Assembly (NCBI GenBank): GCA_007125415.1
Contig: SLDH01000249.1
Span: 1 to 12,896, forward strand
DNA: 12,896 bases
From: Roseovarius sp.
Lineage (GTDB): Bacteria > Pseudomonadota > Alphaproteobacteria > Rhodobacterales > Rhodobacteraceae
Direction: 5' to 3'
The translations under genes and the position numbers were made by a program. Of the stretch, positions 5,764 through 12,896 are shown one piece after another (positions within the stretch are counted from its first letter, which is position 1; the number at the start of each line of letters is the position of its first letter). The notes under the pieces are model-generated. The model saw only the letters and a program-made list of their open reading frames with translations. It was not told the origin of the DNA and made no database searches.

Positions 5764-6393
5764 TCAGATTCCGCGTTCCCGGCGGCGCAGCTCGTCGGCA
5801 GTGTAGCGCGGCGCGATGGGCGCATGGGCAGCGGGCCGGTAGGCGGGATCTGCAGCGATGCAGCCCGGCCCGCAGAGCAGCCGGGCGCGGCCCTGCGCAC
5901 TGCGCCAGACGCGGCCTCCCGGTGTGCTGATATAGCCGATCACACCTTCCTCACGGTCTGCCACGAGATCAAAGGCCGACGGCACCTCGCTGTCGATATC
6001 CGCATGGAAGGCGCCGTGGGTGTGATAGCTGGCGAAGGTGTTGAAGTTCTCGGGCGCACGGCCGGGTGTGCAATGTTCGCGATGGCCCATCACCGGCGCG
6101 GTGGCGCGCACTGCGCCTGAGGCGTCACGCCCCAACAGGCCACAGAACTCGCGACCCGTGGCAAAGCTGCGCGGCTGCAACTGATCGAGAAAGGCGATGG
6201 CGTAGGCATCAGCATCGGTCATGCGTGACATGGTGATCGGCGCGAAGGGCCCGCCATTGCAGGCTGTCATAATCGCGAGCGCCGCGATCATGCCCAGAGC
6301 GCGCAGGAACAAGGGCGGAAGCCGCCGCAGGGTGCGTAGGTCAAACGGAAACCGGAGCGAAGGCATCATCCTTTCACCCCGCATCCGGCGCAT
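5764..6393 (-). CDS. Lipoprotein with DUF4329 / JAMM-like domain
   Basis: A 209-residue protein with a basic N-terminus, a hydrophobic segment at about 25-44 and a lipobox MTAC with Cys45, so probably a lipid-anchored envelope protein. The body contains EFCGLLG (82-88), YHTHGAF (123-129), SAFD (139-142) and GYISTPGGRVWR (153-164), which I assign to DUF4329. Glu82, His124, His126, Ser139 and Asp142 follow the order of JAMM metalloprotease residues (E ... HxH ... SxxD), though the HxH-to-SxxD distance is longer than usual. The first ATG overlaps the tkt stop as TGATG, pointing to translational coupling; later ATGs at 6384, 6369 and 6366 are possible. Four more cysteines (84, 108, 174, 178) could pair in the periplasm. 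The function is unknown. Confidence 0.8.
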   Translation of the reverse strand: MRRMRGERMMPSLRFPFDLRTLRRLPPLFLRALGMIAALAIMTACNGGPFAPITMSRMTDADAYAIAFLDQLQPRSFATGREFCGLLGRDASGAVRATAPVMGHREHCTPGRAPENFNTFASYHTHGAFHADIDSEVPSAFDLVADREEGVIGYISTPGGRVWRSAQGRARLLCGPGCIAADPAYRPAAHAPIAPRYTADELRRRERGI

Positions 6394-8420
6394 CAGAGCA
6401 GCGATTGCACTTTTTCCGCCACGGCCTCGGGTGTGATACCGAATTCCTTGTAGAGCGTCGCCGCCGGGGCGGAGGCGCCGAAATCATGCATGCCGACAAA
6501 ACCCGATTTCTCCCGCCGTCCGCGCTCACCGAAAAGCCAGCGATCCCAGCCGAAGCGTATCGCGGCTTCCACGGCCACCCGCACCGGCCCGCCGGGCAAT
6601 ACGCGGCGGCGATAGGCGTCATCCTGTTGCTCGAAAAGTTCCCAGCAGGGCATGGAGACAACCCGCGTGGCGATGCCCTGCGCCTGCAGAAGGTCGCGCG
6701 CTTCCATGGCGACAGCCACTTCCGAGCCGGTGGCCAGCAGGATCGCCTGCCGCTTGCCCTCCGCCTCGGCCAGAACATAGGCGCCTTGCGCGGTGAGGTT
6801 CTTCGTCTTGTGCTCGGTGCGCAGCGTGGGCACACCCTGCCGGGTCAGCGACAGCACCGAAGGCGTCTCCTTCGAGGAGAGTGCCAGTTCCCACGCCTCG
6901 GCCGTTTCCACCGTGTCACAGGGGCGAAACACCCATGTGTTGGGCGTGGCGCGGTTGATCGCCAGATGCTCCACGGGTTGATGTGTGGGGCCATCCTCGC
7001 CCAGGCCGATGCTGTCATGGGTCATCACGAAGACGGTGGGGACGCGCATCAGCGCCGCAAGCCGCATGGCGGGGCGGGCATAATCGGTAAAACACATGAA
7101 AGTGCCGCCATAAGGTCTTATGCCACCATGCAAAACCATGCCATTCATTGCGGCGGCCATACCATGTTCGCGAATGCCGTAATGGATGTAGCGGCCCTTG
7201 CGATTGTCCACGTCGAAAACGGTCATATCCCCCGATCTGGTGTTGTTTGAGCCCGACAGATCGGCAGAGCCGCCCACCGTTTCGGGCATGATCGGGTTGA
7301 CCACCTCGAGCACCATTTCCGAGGAAGCGCGCGTGGCGATCTTGGGCTTTTCCTCGCTGATCTGCTTTTTCAGGGCCTTGATGCGGGCCGAGAGCCTGCT
7401 CGGCACATCGCGGGCCATCACACGGGCAAACTCCGCCTGCCGCTGCTTCGAGGCGGCGGCGAGCCGCGCTTCCCATGCCGCGCGTTCCTGCTGCCCGCGC
7501 GCGCCGATGGCCTCCCATTCGGCCTTGATATCGCCCGGCACTTCGAAGGGGCCGGTGGTCCAGCCATACGCGGCTTTCGCGGCGGCCATCTGATCGGGAT
7601 CCGTAAGCGCGCCGTGGCCCTTCGATGTATCCTGTGCGGCATGGCCAAGGGCGATATGCGTCTTGCAGGCGATCATCGTCGGTTTCTGTGTGGATTTGGC
7701 CTGCGCGATGGCCGCGTCAATCGCCTCGGGGTCATGCCCGTCGATCTCGATCACGTGCCAGCCCGCGGATTTGAACCGCAATGGCTGATCGGTGCTGCAG
7801 GCCAGATCAACCTTGCCGTCAATGGTGATGTTGTTGTTGTCCCAGAACACGATCAGCTTGCCGAGGCGGTGACGGCCTGCAAGGGTGATTGCCTCCTGGC
7901 TCACGCCTTCCATCAGGCAGCCATCGCCGGCGATCACATAGGTATGGTGGTCCACCAGCTTTCTGCTGTAGCGGGCCCGCAGTATCTCTTCGGCAATAGC
8001 GAAGCCGACCGCGTTGGATATCCCTTGCCCCAGCGGACCCGTGGTGGTTTCGATCCCCTTGGCGTGGCCGTATTCCGGGTGGCCTGCGGTGATCGAGCCC
8101 CACTGGCGGAAGTTGCGGATCTGATCCAGTGTCATGTCTTCATAGCCGGTGAGGTGCAACAGCGCGTAAAGCAGCATGGAGCCGTGACCCGCGCTCAGGA
8201 TGAAACGGTCCCGGTCGGGCCAGTCGGGCGCACTGGCATCGAATTTCAGGTGTTTTTCGAAGAGCACGGTGGCGACATCGGCCATGCCCATGGGCATCCC
8301 GGAATGGCCGGAATTGGCGGCGTGCACAGCATCGAGAGTGAGGGCGCGGATCGCGGCGGCGCGCATCCAGTGATCGGGCTGCGCGGCGCGCAGGGCAGCG
8401 ATATCCAAGGCGGGTTCCAT
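6393..8420 (-). CDS. tkt: Transketolase
   Basis: A 675-residue thiamine-diphosphate enzyme that moves two-carbon units between sugar phosphates in the pentose phosphate and Calvin-type pathways. The N-terminal domain has NSGH at 36-39, the cofactor motif GDGCLMEG (165-172) through [10 protein letters not shown], and the phosphate-binding GHG at 268-270. The middle domain has GSADLSGSN (384-392) and catalytic Glu418 in IREHG. The C-terminal domain starts near residue 540. Length is normal for the family. The start is uncertain by a few codons: the ATG at 8420 directly abuts AAAGG, while an in-frame TTG at 8408 (LDIAALRAA) would match the usual N-terminus with better spacing. It is coupled to the downstream lipoprotein gene and divergent from the zauP-zapA operon. 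Confidence 0.97.
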   Translation of the reverse strand: MEPALDIAALRAAQPDHWMRAAAIRALTLDAVHAANSGHSGMPMGMADVATVLFEKHLKFDASAPDWPDRDRFILSAGHGSMLLYALLHLTGYEDMTLDQIRNFRQWGSITAGHPEYGHAKGIETTTGPLGQGISNAVGFAIAEEILRARYSRKLVDHHTYVIAGDGCLMEGVSQEAITLAGRHRLGKLIVFWDNNNITIDGKVDLACSTDQPLRFKSAGWHVIEIDGHDPEAIDAAIAQAKSTQKPTMIACKTHIALGHAAQDTSKGHGALTDPDQMAAAKAAYGWTTGPFEVPGDIKAEWEAIGARGQQERAAWEARLAAASKQRQAEFARVMARDVPSRLSARIKALKKQISEEKPKIATRASSEMVLEVVNPIMPETVGGSADLSGSNNTRSGDMTVFDVDNRKGRYIHYGIREHGMAAAMNGMVLHGGIRPYGGTFMCFTDYARPAMRLAALMRVPTVFVMTHDSIGLGEDGPTHQPVEHLAINRATPNTWVFRPCDTVETAEAWELALSSKETPSVLSLTRQGVPTLRTEHKTKNLTAQGAYVLAEAEGKRQAILLATGSEVAVAMEARDLLQAQGIATRVVSMPCWELFEQQDDAYRRRVLPGGPVRVAVEAAIRFGWDRWLFGERGRREKSGFVGMHDFGASAPAATLYKEFGITPEAVAEKVQSLL

Positions 8421-8448
8421 CCTTTGATAGAGGCGTCGGTCGCGGCAT

Positions 8449-8476
8449 TGCATATCAGGCCCATGGCAAAGTTCAA
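8449..8476 (-). promoter_or_regulatory. Candidate sigma-70 promoter of tkt
   Basis: On the minus strand TTGAAC (8471-8476) and TATGCA (8449-8454) are separated by 16 bp. Transcription would begin near 8442, about 20-35 bp before the tkt start. The rest of the 211-bp tkt/zauP gap shows no strong palindrome. Confidence 0.4.
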
Positions 8477-8631
8477 GCGCGCGGGATTGACGAGGGAGAG
8501 ACGGCAGCGGCCCGCCTGGCTTGGGGGGGCGCAATTTTCCGTCGCATCGGCTAAACTCGTCTCAGGCCGGGGCTTGAAAGATCAGGCAAGATCGGCGCAA
8601 GCTGAAACAAGGACAGACAAGAGGCCGACAC

Positions 8632-9123
8632 ATGAGCCAGATTGACGATTTGCAGGCACGGATCACCGCCGCGCTGGACCGGATCAGCCGGGGATTGGAG
8701 GCACAGAACGCCGATGATGGCGCAGCGGCTGCCGAGCTGGAGGCGCTACGCGCGGCACTTGGCGAGGAAAAGACGGTCAGCGCCCAGTGGGAGGAGCGGG
8801 TCAAGCGCCTCAAGGAAAAGCTCGAGGAAGCCGAGGCTCATGTTGAGAACGCTCGCGATGAAGCCCGCGCCTCTCTCAGGAAGCTCGATACGCAATTGCA
8901 ATCCTTGCGCAGGGCAAATGCGCAACTGCGCGAGAATAACAAGGCCCTTCGTGAAGCCAACGAGGCCGGCGTAGCCGAGCCGCATCTGATCAACAAGGCA
9001 ATGCTGGCAGAACTTGAGGCGTTGCGCGCCGCGCGCAGTGCGGACCGCGCCGAAGGCGATGCGATCATGGCCGAGCTGACTCGGCTGATCGAGGGCGCTG
9101 ATGATGAACGGGAGGGTGCGTGA
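8632..9123 (+). CDS. Coiled-coil protein upstream of zapA, ZauP-like
   Basis: A 163-residue, highly charged, almost wholly helical protein. Heptad-like patterns run from about 35 to 112 (for example RVKRLKEKLEEAEAHVENAR) and resume at 120-155. There is no signal peptide, cysteine or tryptophan-rich region. Its TGA overlaps the zapA ATG as TGATG, so the two are almost surely translated together. In Caulobacter the coiled-coil protein ZauP, encoded just upstream of zapA, partners ZapA to focus the FtsZ ring. By position and architecture this is the likely counterpart, but coiled coils align poorly and sequence identity cannot be judged here. An AAGAGG ribosome site precedes the ATG. Confidence 0.82.
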   Translation: MSQIDDLQARITAALDRISRGLEAQNADDGAAAAELEALRAALGEEKTVSAQWEERVKRLKEKLEEAEAHVENARDEARASLRKLDTQLQSLRRANAQLRENNKALREANEAGVAEPHLINKAMLAELEALRAARSADRAEGDAIMAELTRLIEGADDEREGA

Positions 9124-9512
9124 TGCCACAGGTGACGATCGAGATCGGCGGTCGCAGTTTCGAGGTGGCCTGTCAGGATGGTGAAGAGCAGTACCTGCAC
9201 TCCGCGGCGCAAATGCTTGATGAGGAAGCGAAAACCCTTACAGCGCAGATCGGGCGCATCCCCGAGCCGCGCATGTTGCTGATGGCCGGGCTGATGCTGG
9301 CCGACAAGACGGCGGGGGTTCAGGACAGGCTGCGCGAGATGGAAGGTCAGATTGCCGAGAAAGAGGCCGAACTTGCGCAAATGCGCAACGCACCTCTGCC
9401 CCAGCCCGAGCGGGTCGAGGTGCCGGTGGTGCCGACCGACGTGACCGATGCCCTGGCCGAGATCGCCGCACGGGCCGAGGCCCTGGCCGACACGGTTGAT
9501 CCCCGGGATTAA
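9123..9512 (+). CDS. zapA: Cell division protein ZapA
   Basis: A 129-residue protein that binds FtsZ and bundles its filaments at mid-cell. The N-terminal ZapA head (MPQVTIEIGGRSFEVACQDG, then EEQYLHSAAQMLDEEAKTL) is followed by a helix at about 50-62 and a coiled coil at about 65-92. An additional C-terminal tail contains a proline-rich stretch near 92-105 and a last helix, somewhat longer than the enterobacterial protein. The ATG at 9123 follows GGGAGGG; a GTG one codon earlier is less likely. It overlaps the stop of the upstream coiled-coil gene by one base. Confidence 0.93.
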   Translation: MPQVTIEIGGRSFEVACQDGEEQYLHSAAQMLDEEAKTLTAQIGRIPEPRMLLMAGLMLADKTAGVQDRLREMEGQIAEKEAELAQMRNAPLPQPERVEVPVVPTDVTDALAEIAARAEALADTVDPRD

Positions 9513-9624
9513 GAGACGATTGGACGAAACTGGATGAGGGGGGGACGGTGCTTGGTCGCGCATGCCCGCAGCCGCCTTGGTCAGCAATCTTCCCTGCAGG
9601 CGCAGCATAATGGCTGCAAGGCTG

Positions 9625-9674
9625 AAAAAACCGGCATCGTGGCCGGTGTTCCGGCCCGATCAGCGGGATTTTTC
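9625..9674. terminator. GC hairpin cluster flanked by A- and T-runs
   Basis: Reading minus, CCGGC (9642-9646) pairs with GCCGG (9631-9635) and six T follow: a textbook intrinsic terminator. Reading plus, GGCCGG-TGTT-CCGGCC (9641-9656), then CCCG-ATCAG-CGGG (9655-9667) and ATTTTT, can end the zauP-zapA transcript. The plus-strand version is less canonical. The element may work in both directions. Confidence 0.5.
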
Positions 9675-9756
9675 CTATGGTAATGCCGTTGAATTCAGCC
9701 ACCGTGGTGCAAAGCGCCTTGTTATATGTTAATGAAAACGAAAGTAAGAGGCAGGA

Positions 9757-9784
9757 GCCGAATCGGGACATTCGGCGAATCGGG
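9757..9784 (+). promoter_or_regulatory. Hairpin with direct repeats upstream of the RodZ-like gene
   Basis: GCCGAAT (9757-9763) and ATTCGGC (9770-9776) are perfect inverted 7-mers around a 6-nt loop. The 9-mer CGAATCGGG occurs at 9759-9767 and again at 9776-9784. The element ends 36 bp before the ATG at 9821. It could be an operator or a 5' leader structure. Confidence 0.35.
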
Positions 9785-9820
9785 TGATAGTCAAGTCGCC
9801 GTCAGTCAAGGGCAGGTGGA

Positions 9821-11047
9821 ATGATCGGACGACGGTCCAAGCGCGAGGTCACGACAGAAGATGTCGAGCCCAAGGGGTTCGATGCTTTCGATCTGAAGCT
9901 TGGTGATGTCATGCGCGGCGAACGGGCGACACTGGGCAAGTCTCTGCTCGATGTGGAGCGGGAATTGCGGATCAGGGCCAGCTACATCGCCGCCATCGAG
10001 AATACCGATCCCGATGCGTTCGACACGCCTGGTTTCATCCCCGGCTATGTCCGCTCCTATGCGCGCTATCTCGATATGGATCCGGACAAGGCATTCCGGC
10101 AGTTCTGCGCAGAGAGCGGTTTTTCGACGGCACATGGCATGTCCGCCGAGGCCTCGTCGATCCGCAAGCCCGCCGCGCCGGTGCGCCGCAAAACGGTGGA
10201 TTCGGACCCGCTGATTTCACCCAAGACGCCCTTTCTGCCAGCCTCCGAGAGTTTCCTTGCGCGGGTCGAGCCCGGCGCCATCGGGTCTGTTCTCGTGCTT
10301 GTGGCGCTCATCGGCGGGATCGGATACGGCGGCTATGCGGTCCTCAATGAGGTGCAGCGCGTGCAGATGACACCGGTGGAAAACACGCCGGACGTGTTTG
10401 CCGAACTGGACCCGCTGGCCGGCATGAGCATCCGGAACGAGGATGTGATCAGCGCAGATGCCGGTGGGCGTTTCGTGCCCCCGTCCGAAGATCGACTGGA
10501 CCGGCTCTATCGCCCCGAGGCGCTTGATCTGCCCGTGATGGTGGCCCGGGACGCGCCGATTTCCACGCTTGATCCGGCGCGCATGGGCGCGCTGACCGCT
10601 GATTTGCCCAATGCCACGCGCGACAGTGCACAGCGCCTCGCCACGATGGAAGCCGACGAGGGCACCCAGCCTCAAGTGCCGCAGGTGCTTGCTGATCCTC
10701 CGCCGGGGGTGCAGCTGGTTGCGGTGCGCCCCTCATGGGTCAGGCTGCGCAGCGCCGATGGCAGTGTGGTCTTTGAGGGCATCATGAATGCGGGCGACAG
10801 CTATGACGTGCCGGTGACGGAAGAGCCGCCGACCCTCAGAATAGGCGAGTCCGGCGCGATCTATTTCGCCGTGAAAGGCGAGCATTACGGGCCCGCTGGA
10901 CCCAGCGGCGCGGTCACGTCGAATGTCGTGCTGGATACGGCCAGCCTGATGGAAATCTATGCCGTCGCGGACATCACGCGGGACAGAGACCTGATGCTCT
11001 ATGTCGCGGCGTTGCAGGAAGACATGCAGACGGATGACGGCCAATAA
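9821..11047 (+). CDS. RodZ-like transmembrane HTH protein (DUF4115)
   Basis: A 408-residue protein with the RodZ layout. A cytoplasmic Cro/CI-like HTH spans about 24-98 (GKSLLDVERELRIRASYIAA and the typical FIPGYVRSYARYLDMD). A basic linker follows, then one transmembrane helix at about 152-176, a long low-complexity periplasmic linker, and a C-terminal DUF4115 domain at about 297-372. RodZ links MreB to the elongation machinery and cell shape. Start at ATG 9821 with an AGGTGG-type ribosome site. ispG follows 78 bp downstream, the same order as rodZ-ispG in Escherichia coli. The linker (about 177-296) is acidic and proline-containing. The HTH could in principle also bind DNA, but the domain order favours the scaffold role. 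Confidence 0.88.
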   Translation: MIGRRSKREVTTEDVEPKGFDAFDLKLGDVMRGERATLGKSLLDVERELRIRASYIAAIENTDPDAFDTPGFIPGYVRSYARYLDMDPDKAFRQFCAESGFSTAHGMSAEASSIRKPAAPVRRKTVDSDPLISPKTPFLPASESFLARVEPGAIGSVLVLVALIGGIGYGGYAVLNEVQRVQMTPVENTPDVFAELDPLAGMSIRNEDVISADAGGRFVPPSEDRLDRLYRPEALDLPVMVARDAPISTLDPARMGALTADLPNATRDSAQRLATMEADEGTQPQVPQVLADPPPGVQLVAVRPSWVRLRSADGSVVFEGIMNAGDSYDVPVTEEPPTLRIGESGAIYFAVKGEHYGPAGPSGAVTSNVVLDTASLMEIYAVADITRDRDLMLYVAALQEDMQTDDGQ

Positions 11048-11125
11048 GCCGCAAGCCGATTGCCGATAGGCGCGTGCTGGACTATCTTGGTGTCAACCAT
11101 AACTGACATGGCAAAAGAATATCAG

Positions 11126-12256
11126 ATGACGCACAATCCGATTCGCCCCTGGCGCAACATCGATCGCCGCAAGAGCCGCCAGATCCATGTGGGCGCGGTG
11201 CCGGTCGGCGGTGACGCGCCGATTTCGGTGCAGACCATGACCAATACCGCGACCACCGATGTGGCTGCCACCGTCGCTCAGGTGCAGGCCGCCGCCGAGG
11301 CAGGTGCGGATATCGTGCGGATCTCGGTGCCCGATGAAGAAAGTGCGAAGGCACTCAAGGACATCGTGCGGGAAAGCCCGGTGCCCATCGTTGCCGACAT
11401 CCATTTTCACTACAGGCGGGGCATCGAGGCGGCAGAGGCGGGTGCGGCCTGCCTGCGGATCAACCCGGGCAATATCGGTGATGTGAAGCGTGTGCGCGAG
11501 GTGATATCGGCCGCACGGGATCAGGGCTGCTCCATGCGGATCGGTGTGAACGCCGGATCGCTGGAAAAGCACCTGCTCGAGAAATACGGCGAGCCCTGTC
11601 CGGATGCGATGGTGGAATCGGGTCTCGATCATATCCGCATTCTGCAGGATCATGATTTTCACGACTTCAAGATCAGCGTGAAGGCCTCGGACGTGTTCAT
11701 GGCCGCTGCCGCCTATCAGCAGCTCGCAGAGGCGACCGATGCGCCCATCCATCTGGGCATCACCGAGGCGGGCGGGCTGACAACCGGAACGATCAAGAGC
11801 GCGATCGGCCTTGGCAACCTGCTCTGGATGGGCATCGGCGACACGATCCGCGTGAGCCTGAGCGCCGATCCTGTCGAGGAGGTCAAGGTGGGCTATGAGA
11901 TCCTCAAGGCGCTGGGTCTTCGTCACAGGGGCGTCAATATCATCTCCTGCCCCAGTTGCGCGCGGCAGGGCTTCGATGTGATCCGGACGGTCGAGACGCT
12001 GGAGCGGCGTCTGGAGCATATCAAGACGCCGATGAGCCTGTCGATCATCGGCTGCGTGGTCAACGGCCCCGGCGAGGCGCTGATGACCGATGTGGGCTTT
12101 ACCGGCGGCGGCGCGGGGAGCGGGATGGTCTATCTCGCGGGCAAGGCCAGTCACAAGATGAGCAATGAGCAGATGATCGATCATATCGTCGGCGAGGTGG
12201 AAAAGCGTGCCGCCGAAATCGAGGCGGAAGAGACGGTCCCTCAGGCGGCGGAGTGA
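11126..12256 (+). CDS. ispG: 4-hydroxy-3-methylbut-2-en-1-yl diphosphate synthase
   Basis: A 376-residue iron-sulfur enzyme of the MEP isoprenoid pathway. It converts 2-C-methyl-D-erythritol 2,4-cyclodiphosphate to HMBPP by two-electron reduction. The N-terminal TIM-barrel domain contains SVQTMTNT (34-41), ADIHFHY (90-96) and LRINPGNIG (110-118). The C-terminal domain carries the 4Fe-4S ligands Cys275 and Cys278 (CPSC), Cys310 and Glu317 (GCVVNGPGE). The ATG at 11126 gives the expected N-terminus ([12 protein letters not shown]); in-frame ATGs at 11108 and 11060 are possible, and none has a strong ribosome site. It follows the RodZ-like gene, so co-transcription is likely. The stop codon lies inside the first inverted repeat of the structured stretch downstream. 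Confidence 0.97.
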   Translation: MTHNPIRPWRNIDRRKSRQIHVGAVPVGGDAPISVQTMTNTATTDVAATVAQVQAAAEAGADIVRISVPDEESAKALKDIVRESPVPIVADIHFHYRRGIEAAEAGAACLRINPGNIGDVKRVREVISAARDQGCSMRIGVNAGSLEKHLLEKYGEPCPDAMVESGLDHIRILQDHDFHDFKISVKASDVFMAAAAYQQLAEATDAPIHLGITEAGGLTTGTIKSAIGLGNLLWMGIGDTIRVSLSADPVEEVKVGYEILKALGLRHRGVNIISCPSCARQGFDVIRTVETLERRLEHIKTPMSLSIIGCVVNGPGEALMTDVGFTGGGAGSGMVYLAGKASHKMSNEQMIDHIVGEVEKRAAEIEAEETVPQAAE

Positions 12257-12454
12257 TCTGGAGCTTCTTTGAGGAAGAGTGTTCTCTCAAGGATCACGGA
12301 GCCTAGTGGTCGCCACCTGACAAAAGGTGCCGCAATGCTAGGCGAGAGGTCGCGATGCGGGACCTTGCGGACGGTAGCACTTTCTTTTCCGTCGCCCGGA
12401 CGCCCCCTCGGGCGGGCGCTGCCCTTGGTCTGTGCGCCTGACCGTCCGCAAAGG
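12254..12454 (+). other. Structured stretch after ispG, possible RNA
   Basis: Consecutive inverted repeats fill about 200 bases. They are TGATC/GATCA (12254-12258, 12292-12296) enclosing CTTTGAG/CTCAAG; GCCTAG/CTAGGC (12301-12306, 12338-12343) enclosing CACCT/AGGTG (12314-12318, 12325-12329); AGGTC/GACCT (12347-12351, 12361-12365); and GCGGACGGT/ACCGTCCGC (12367-12375, 12441-12449) enclosing GCAC/GTGC and CGCCCG/CGGGCG. CCTT/AAGG extends the last stem, competing with the third. No frame here looks coding. I do not recognise a known RNA family. Confidence 0.4.
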
Positions 12455-12712
12455 GTTCGACGCGGCGCGTGGGGTATCTTGTGTCAGGTGACGAACAATA
12501 GCATGGCGCAGCGCGCCACGATCGACCCATGGAAACAACTGTGTTGTTTTCTGTTTACGGTACGGAATCGTGCATTGTTGCGGGGCAGGGCATTGCGGAT
12601 GGTCAGGCGCTTGCCGGGGCCTCCACCCGGGCGCGGCACAGTCGGCTTCGCCTGCGCCAGACCCGGCGCTGGCTAGTCCGTCGGTCGCTGTCATTGACCC
12701 CGGCGAGCCCTG
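12455..12712. other. Gap with no recognised gene
   Basis: All frames here give arginine- and proline-rich translations of the kind expected from non-coding GC-rich DNA. The only distinct element is a 7-bp perfect inverted repeat, AAACAAC-TGT-GTTGTTT, at 12533-12549, in an AT-richer patch. It could be an operator or a weak hairpin. Confidence 0.4.
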
Positions 12713-12895
12713 CTAGAGTGGCGTCACACCGGCTTGCAGCCTCACCCGCGACGGGCTGTCGAGCACCGACCCCTGAAGCCTCGCTGCGCGCAGGCGCAAT
12801 GCCGCTATTCGCGCTGCCATCATCTCATCGGGGCCCACTTCGATCCGGGGCGAGCTGCCGATGGCCATGATCCGCTCAAGCGGAACGAGGGTCGG
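12713..12895 (-). CDS. C-terminal end of an unidentified protein (partial)
   Basis: A minus-strand frame is open from the right edge to a TAG at 12713-12715, giving 60 residues. It contains RIEVGPDEMMAARIAALRLR and ends RLQAGVTPL. Its codons favour G or C at the third position, as in the surrounding genes, and the helix-like AARIAALRLRAARLQ reads as protein rather than noise. The gene's start lies beyond the window. An internal ATG at 12868 could also begin a 51-residue protein, but nothing marks it as a start. I do not recognise the family. Confidence 0.45.
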   Translation of the reverse strand, partial: PTLVPLERIMAIGSSPRIEVGPDEMMAARIAALRLRAARLQGSVLDSPSRVRLQAGVTPL

Positions 12896-12896
12896 A

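Larger units (their letters stand above)
9513..9820 (+). other. 308-bp gap between zapA and the RodZ-like gene
   Basis: No protein gene is visible. The stretch holds an imperfect GCAGCC ... GGCTGC inverted repeat near 9569-9616, a cluster of GC hairpins at 9631-9667 and a hairpin with direct repeats at 9757-9784, each described separately. Downstream of zapA is where 6S RNA (ssrS) lies in many proteobacteria, but I cannot form the required long closing stem and open central bubble here, so no RNA gene is called. Confidence 0.5.

Noticed and set aside
9513..9690. 6S RNA (ssrS) downstream of zapA
   Set aside because: The position is suggestive, but I could not find a long closing stem joining both ends or an open central bubble; the hairpins seen are short and local.
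12254..12454. Cobalamin riboswitch, because of a CCACCTGACAAAAGGTG stem
   Set aside because: The B12-box and the other conserved blocks of that riboswitch are absent, and no cobalamin gene follows.
12269..12676. 135-codon plus-strand frame after ispG
   Set aside because: Arg/Pro/Gly-rich translation without domain, no good ribosome site, and it crosses the inverted repeats.
12529..12870. 113-codon plus-strand frame at the right edge
   Set aside because: Low-complexity Arg/Ser/Ala translation, overlapping a minus-strand frame with better codon use.

Overview
The window reads as chromosomal DNA of a marine Rhodobacteraceae (Roseobacter-group) alphaproteobacterium. It has high GC and strongly GC-biased third codon positions. 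The protein sequences are of alphaproteobacterial type, it carries a cupin-type DMSP lyase, and it shows the neighbour pairs zauP-zapA and rodZ-ispG. Almost every base belongs to a recognisable gene. I see no insertion sequence, prophage, CRISPR array, tRNA or rRNA.

Layout from left to right. (1) mmsA (minus) is followed downstream by two back-to-back perfect hairpins and is divergent from a LysR-type regulator. The 103-bp gap between them holds a near-perfect operator palindrome and face-to-face promoter candidates. (2) The plus strand continues with a two-CBS-domain protein and coaD. (3) coaD converges, with a 7-bp gap, on a 47-residue membrane protein that lies downstream of gap (both minus). 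(4) A DMSP lyase (plus) is divergent from gap and has a possible 17-codon leader overlapping its start by ATGA. (5) It converges on a lipoprotein with a JAMM-like residue pattern, which overlaps the stop of tkt by one base (both minus). (6) Divergent from tkt is the coiled-coil/zapA cell-division pair, then a 308-bp gap with hairpins, then a RodZ-like transmembrane HTH protein and ispG. (7) The last 640 bases hold a run of nested inverted repeats just after ispG and, at the right edge, the C-terminal 60 codons of an unidentified minus-strand gene.

How the parts fit. tkt and gap are central carbon genes, and the cofactor-site residues of this GAPDH point away from strict NAD use. The DMSP lyase is an accessory marine function lying between them on the opposite strand. 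mmsA, or its close relative DddC, can oxidise malonate semialdehyde, which is one route for the acrylate/3-hydroxypropionate made by DMSP cleavage. A joint role here is possible but not shown. zauP, zapA and rodZ concern the division ring and cell shape; coaD and ispG are core CoA and isoprenoid genes.

I found no clear candidate for a wholly new multi-gene system. The most unusual items are the JAMM-like lipoprotein, the leader ORF and overlapping palindromes at the DMSP lyase/gap promoter region, the GAPDH cofactor site, and the structured stretch after ispG.
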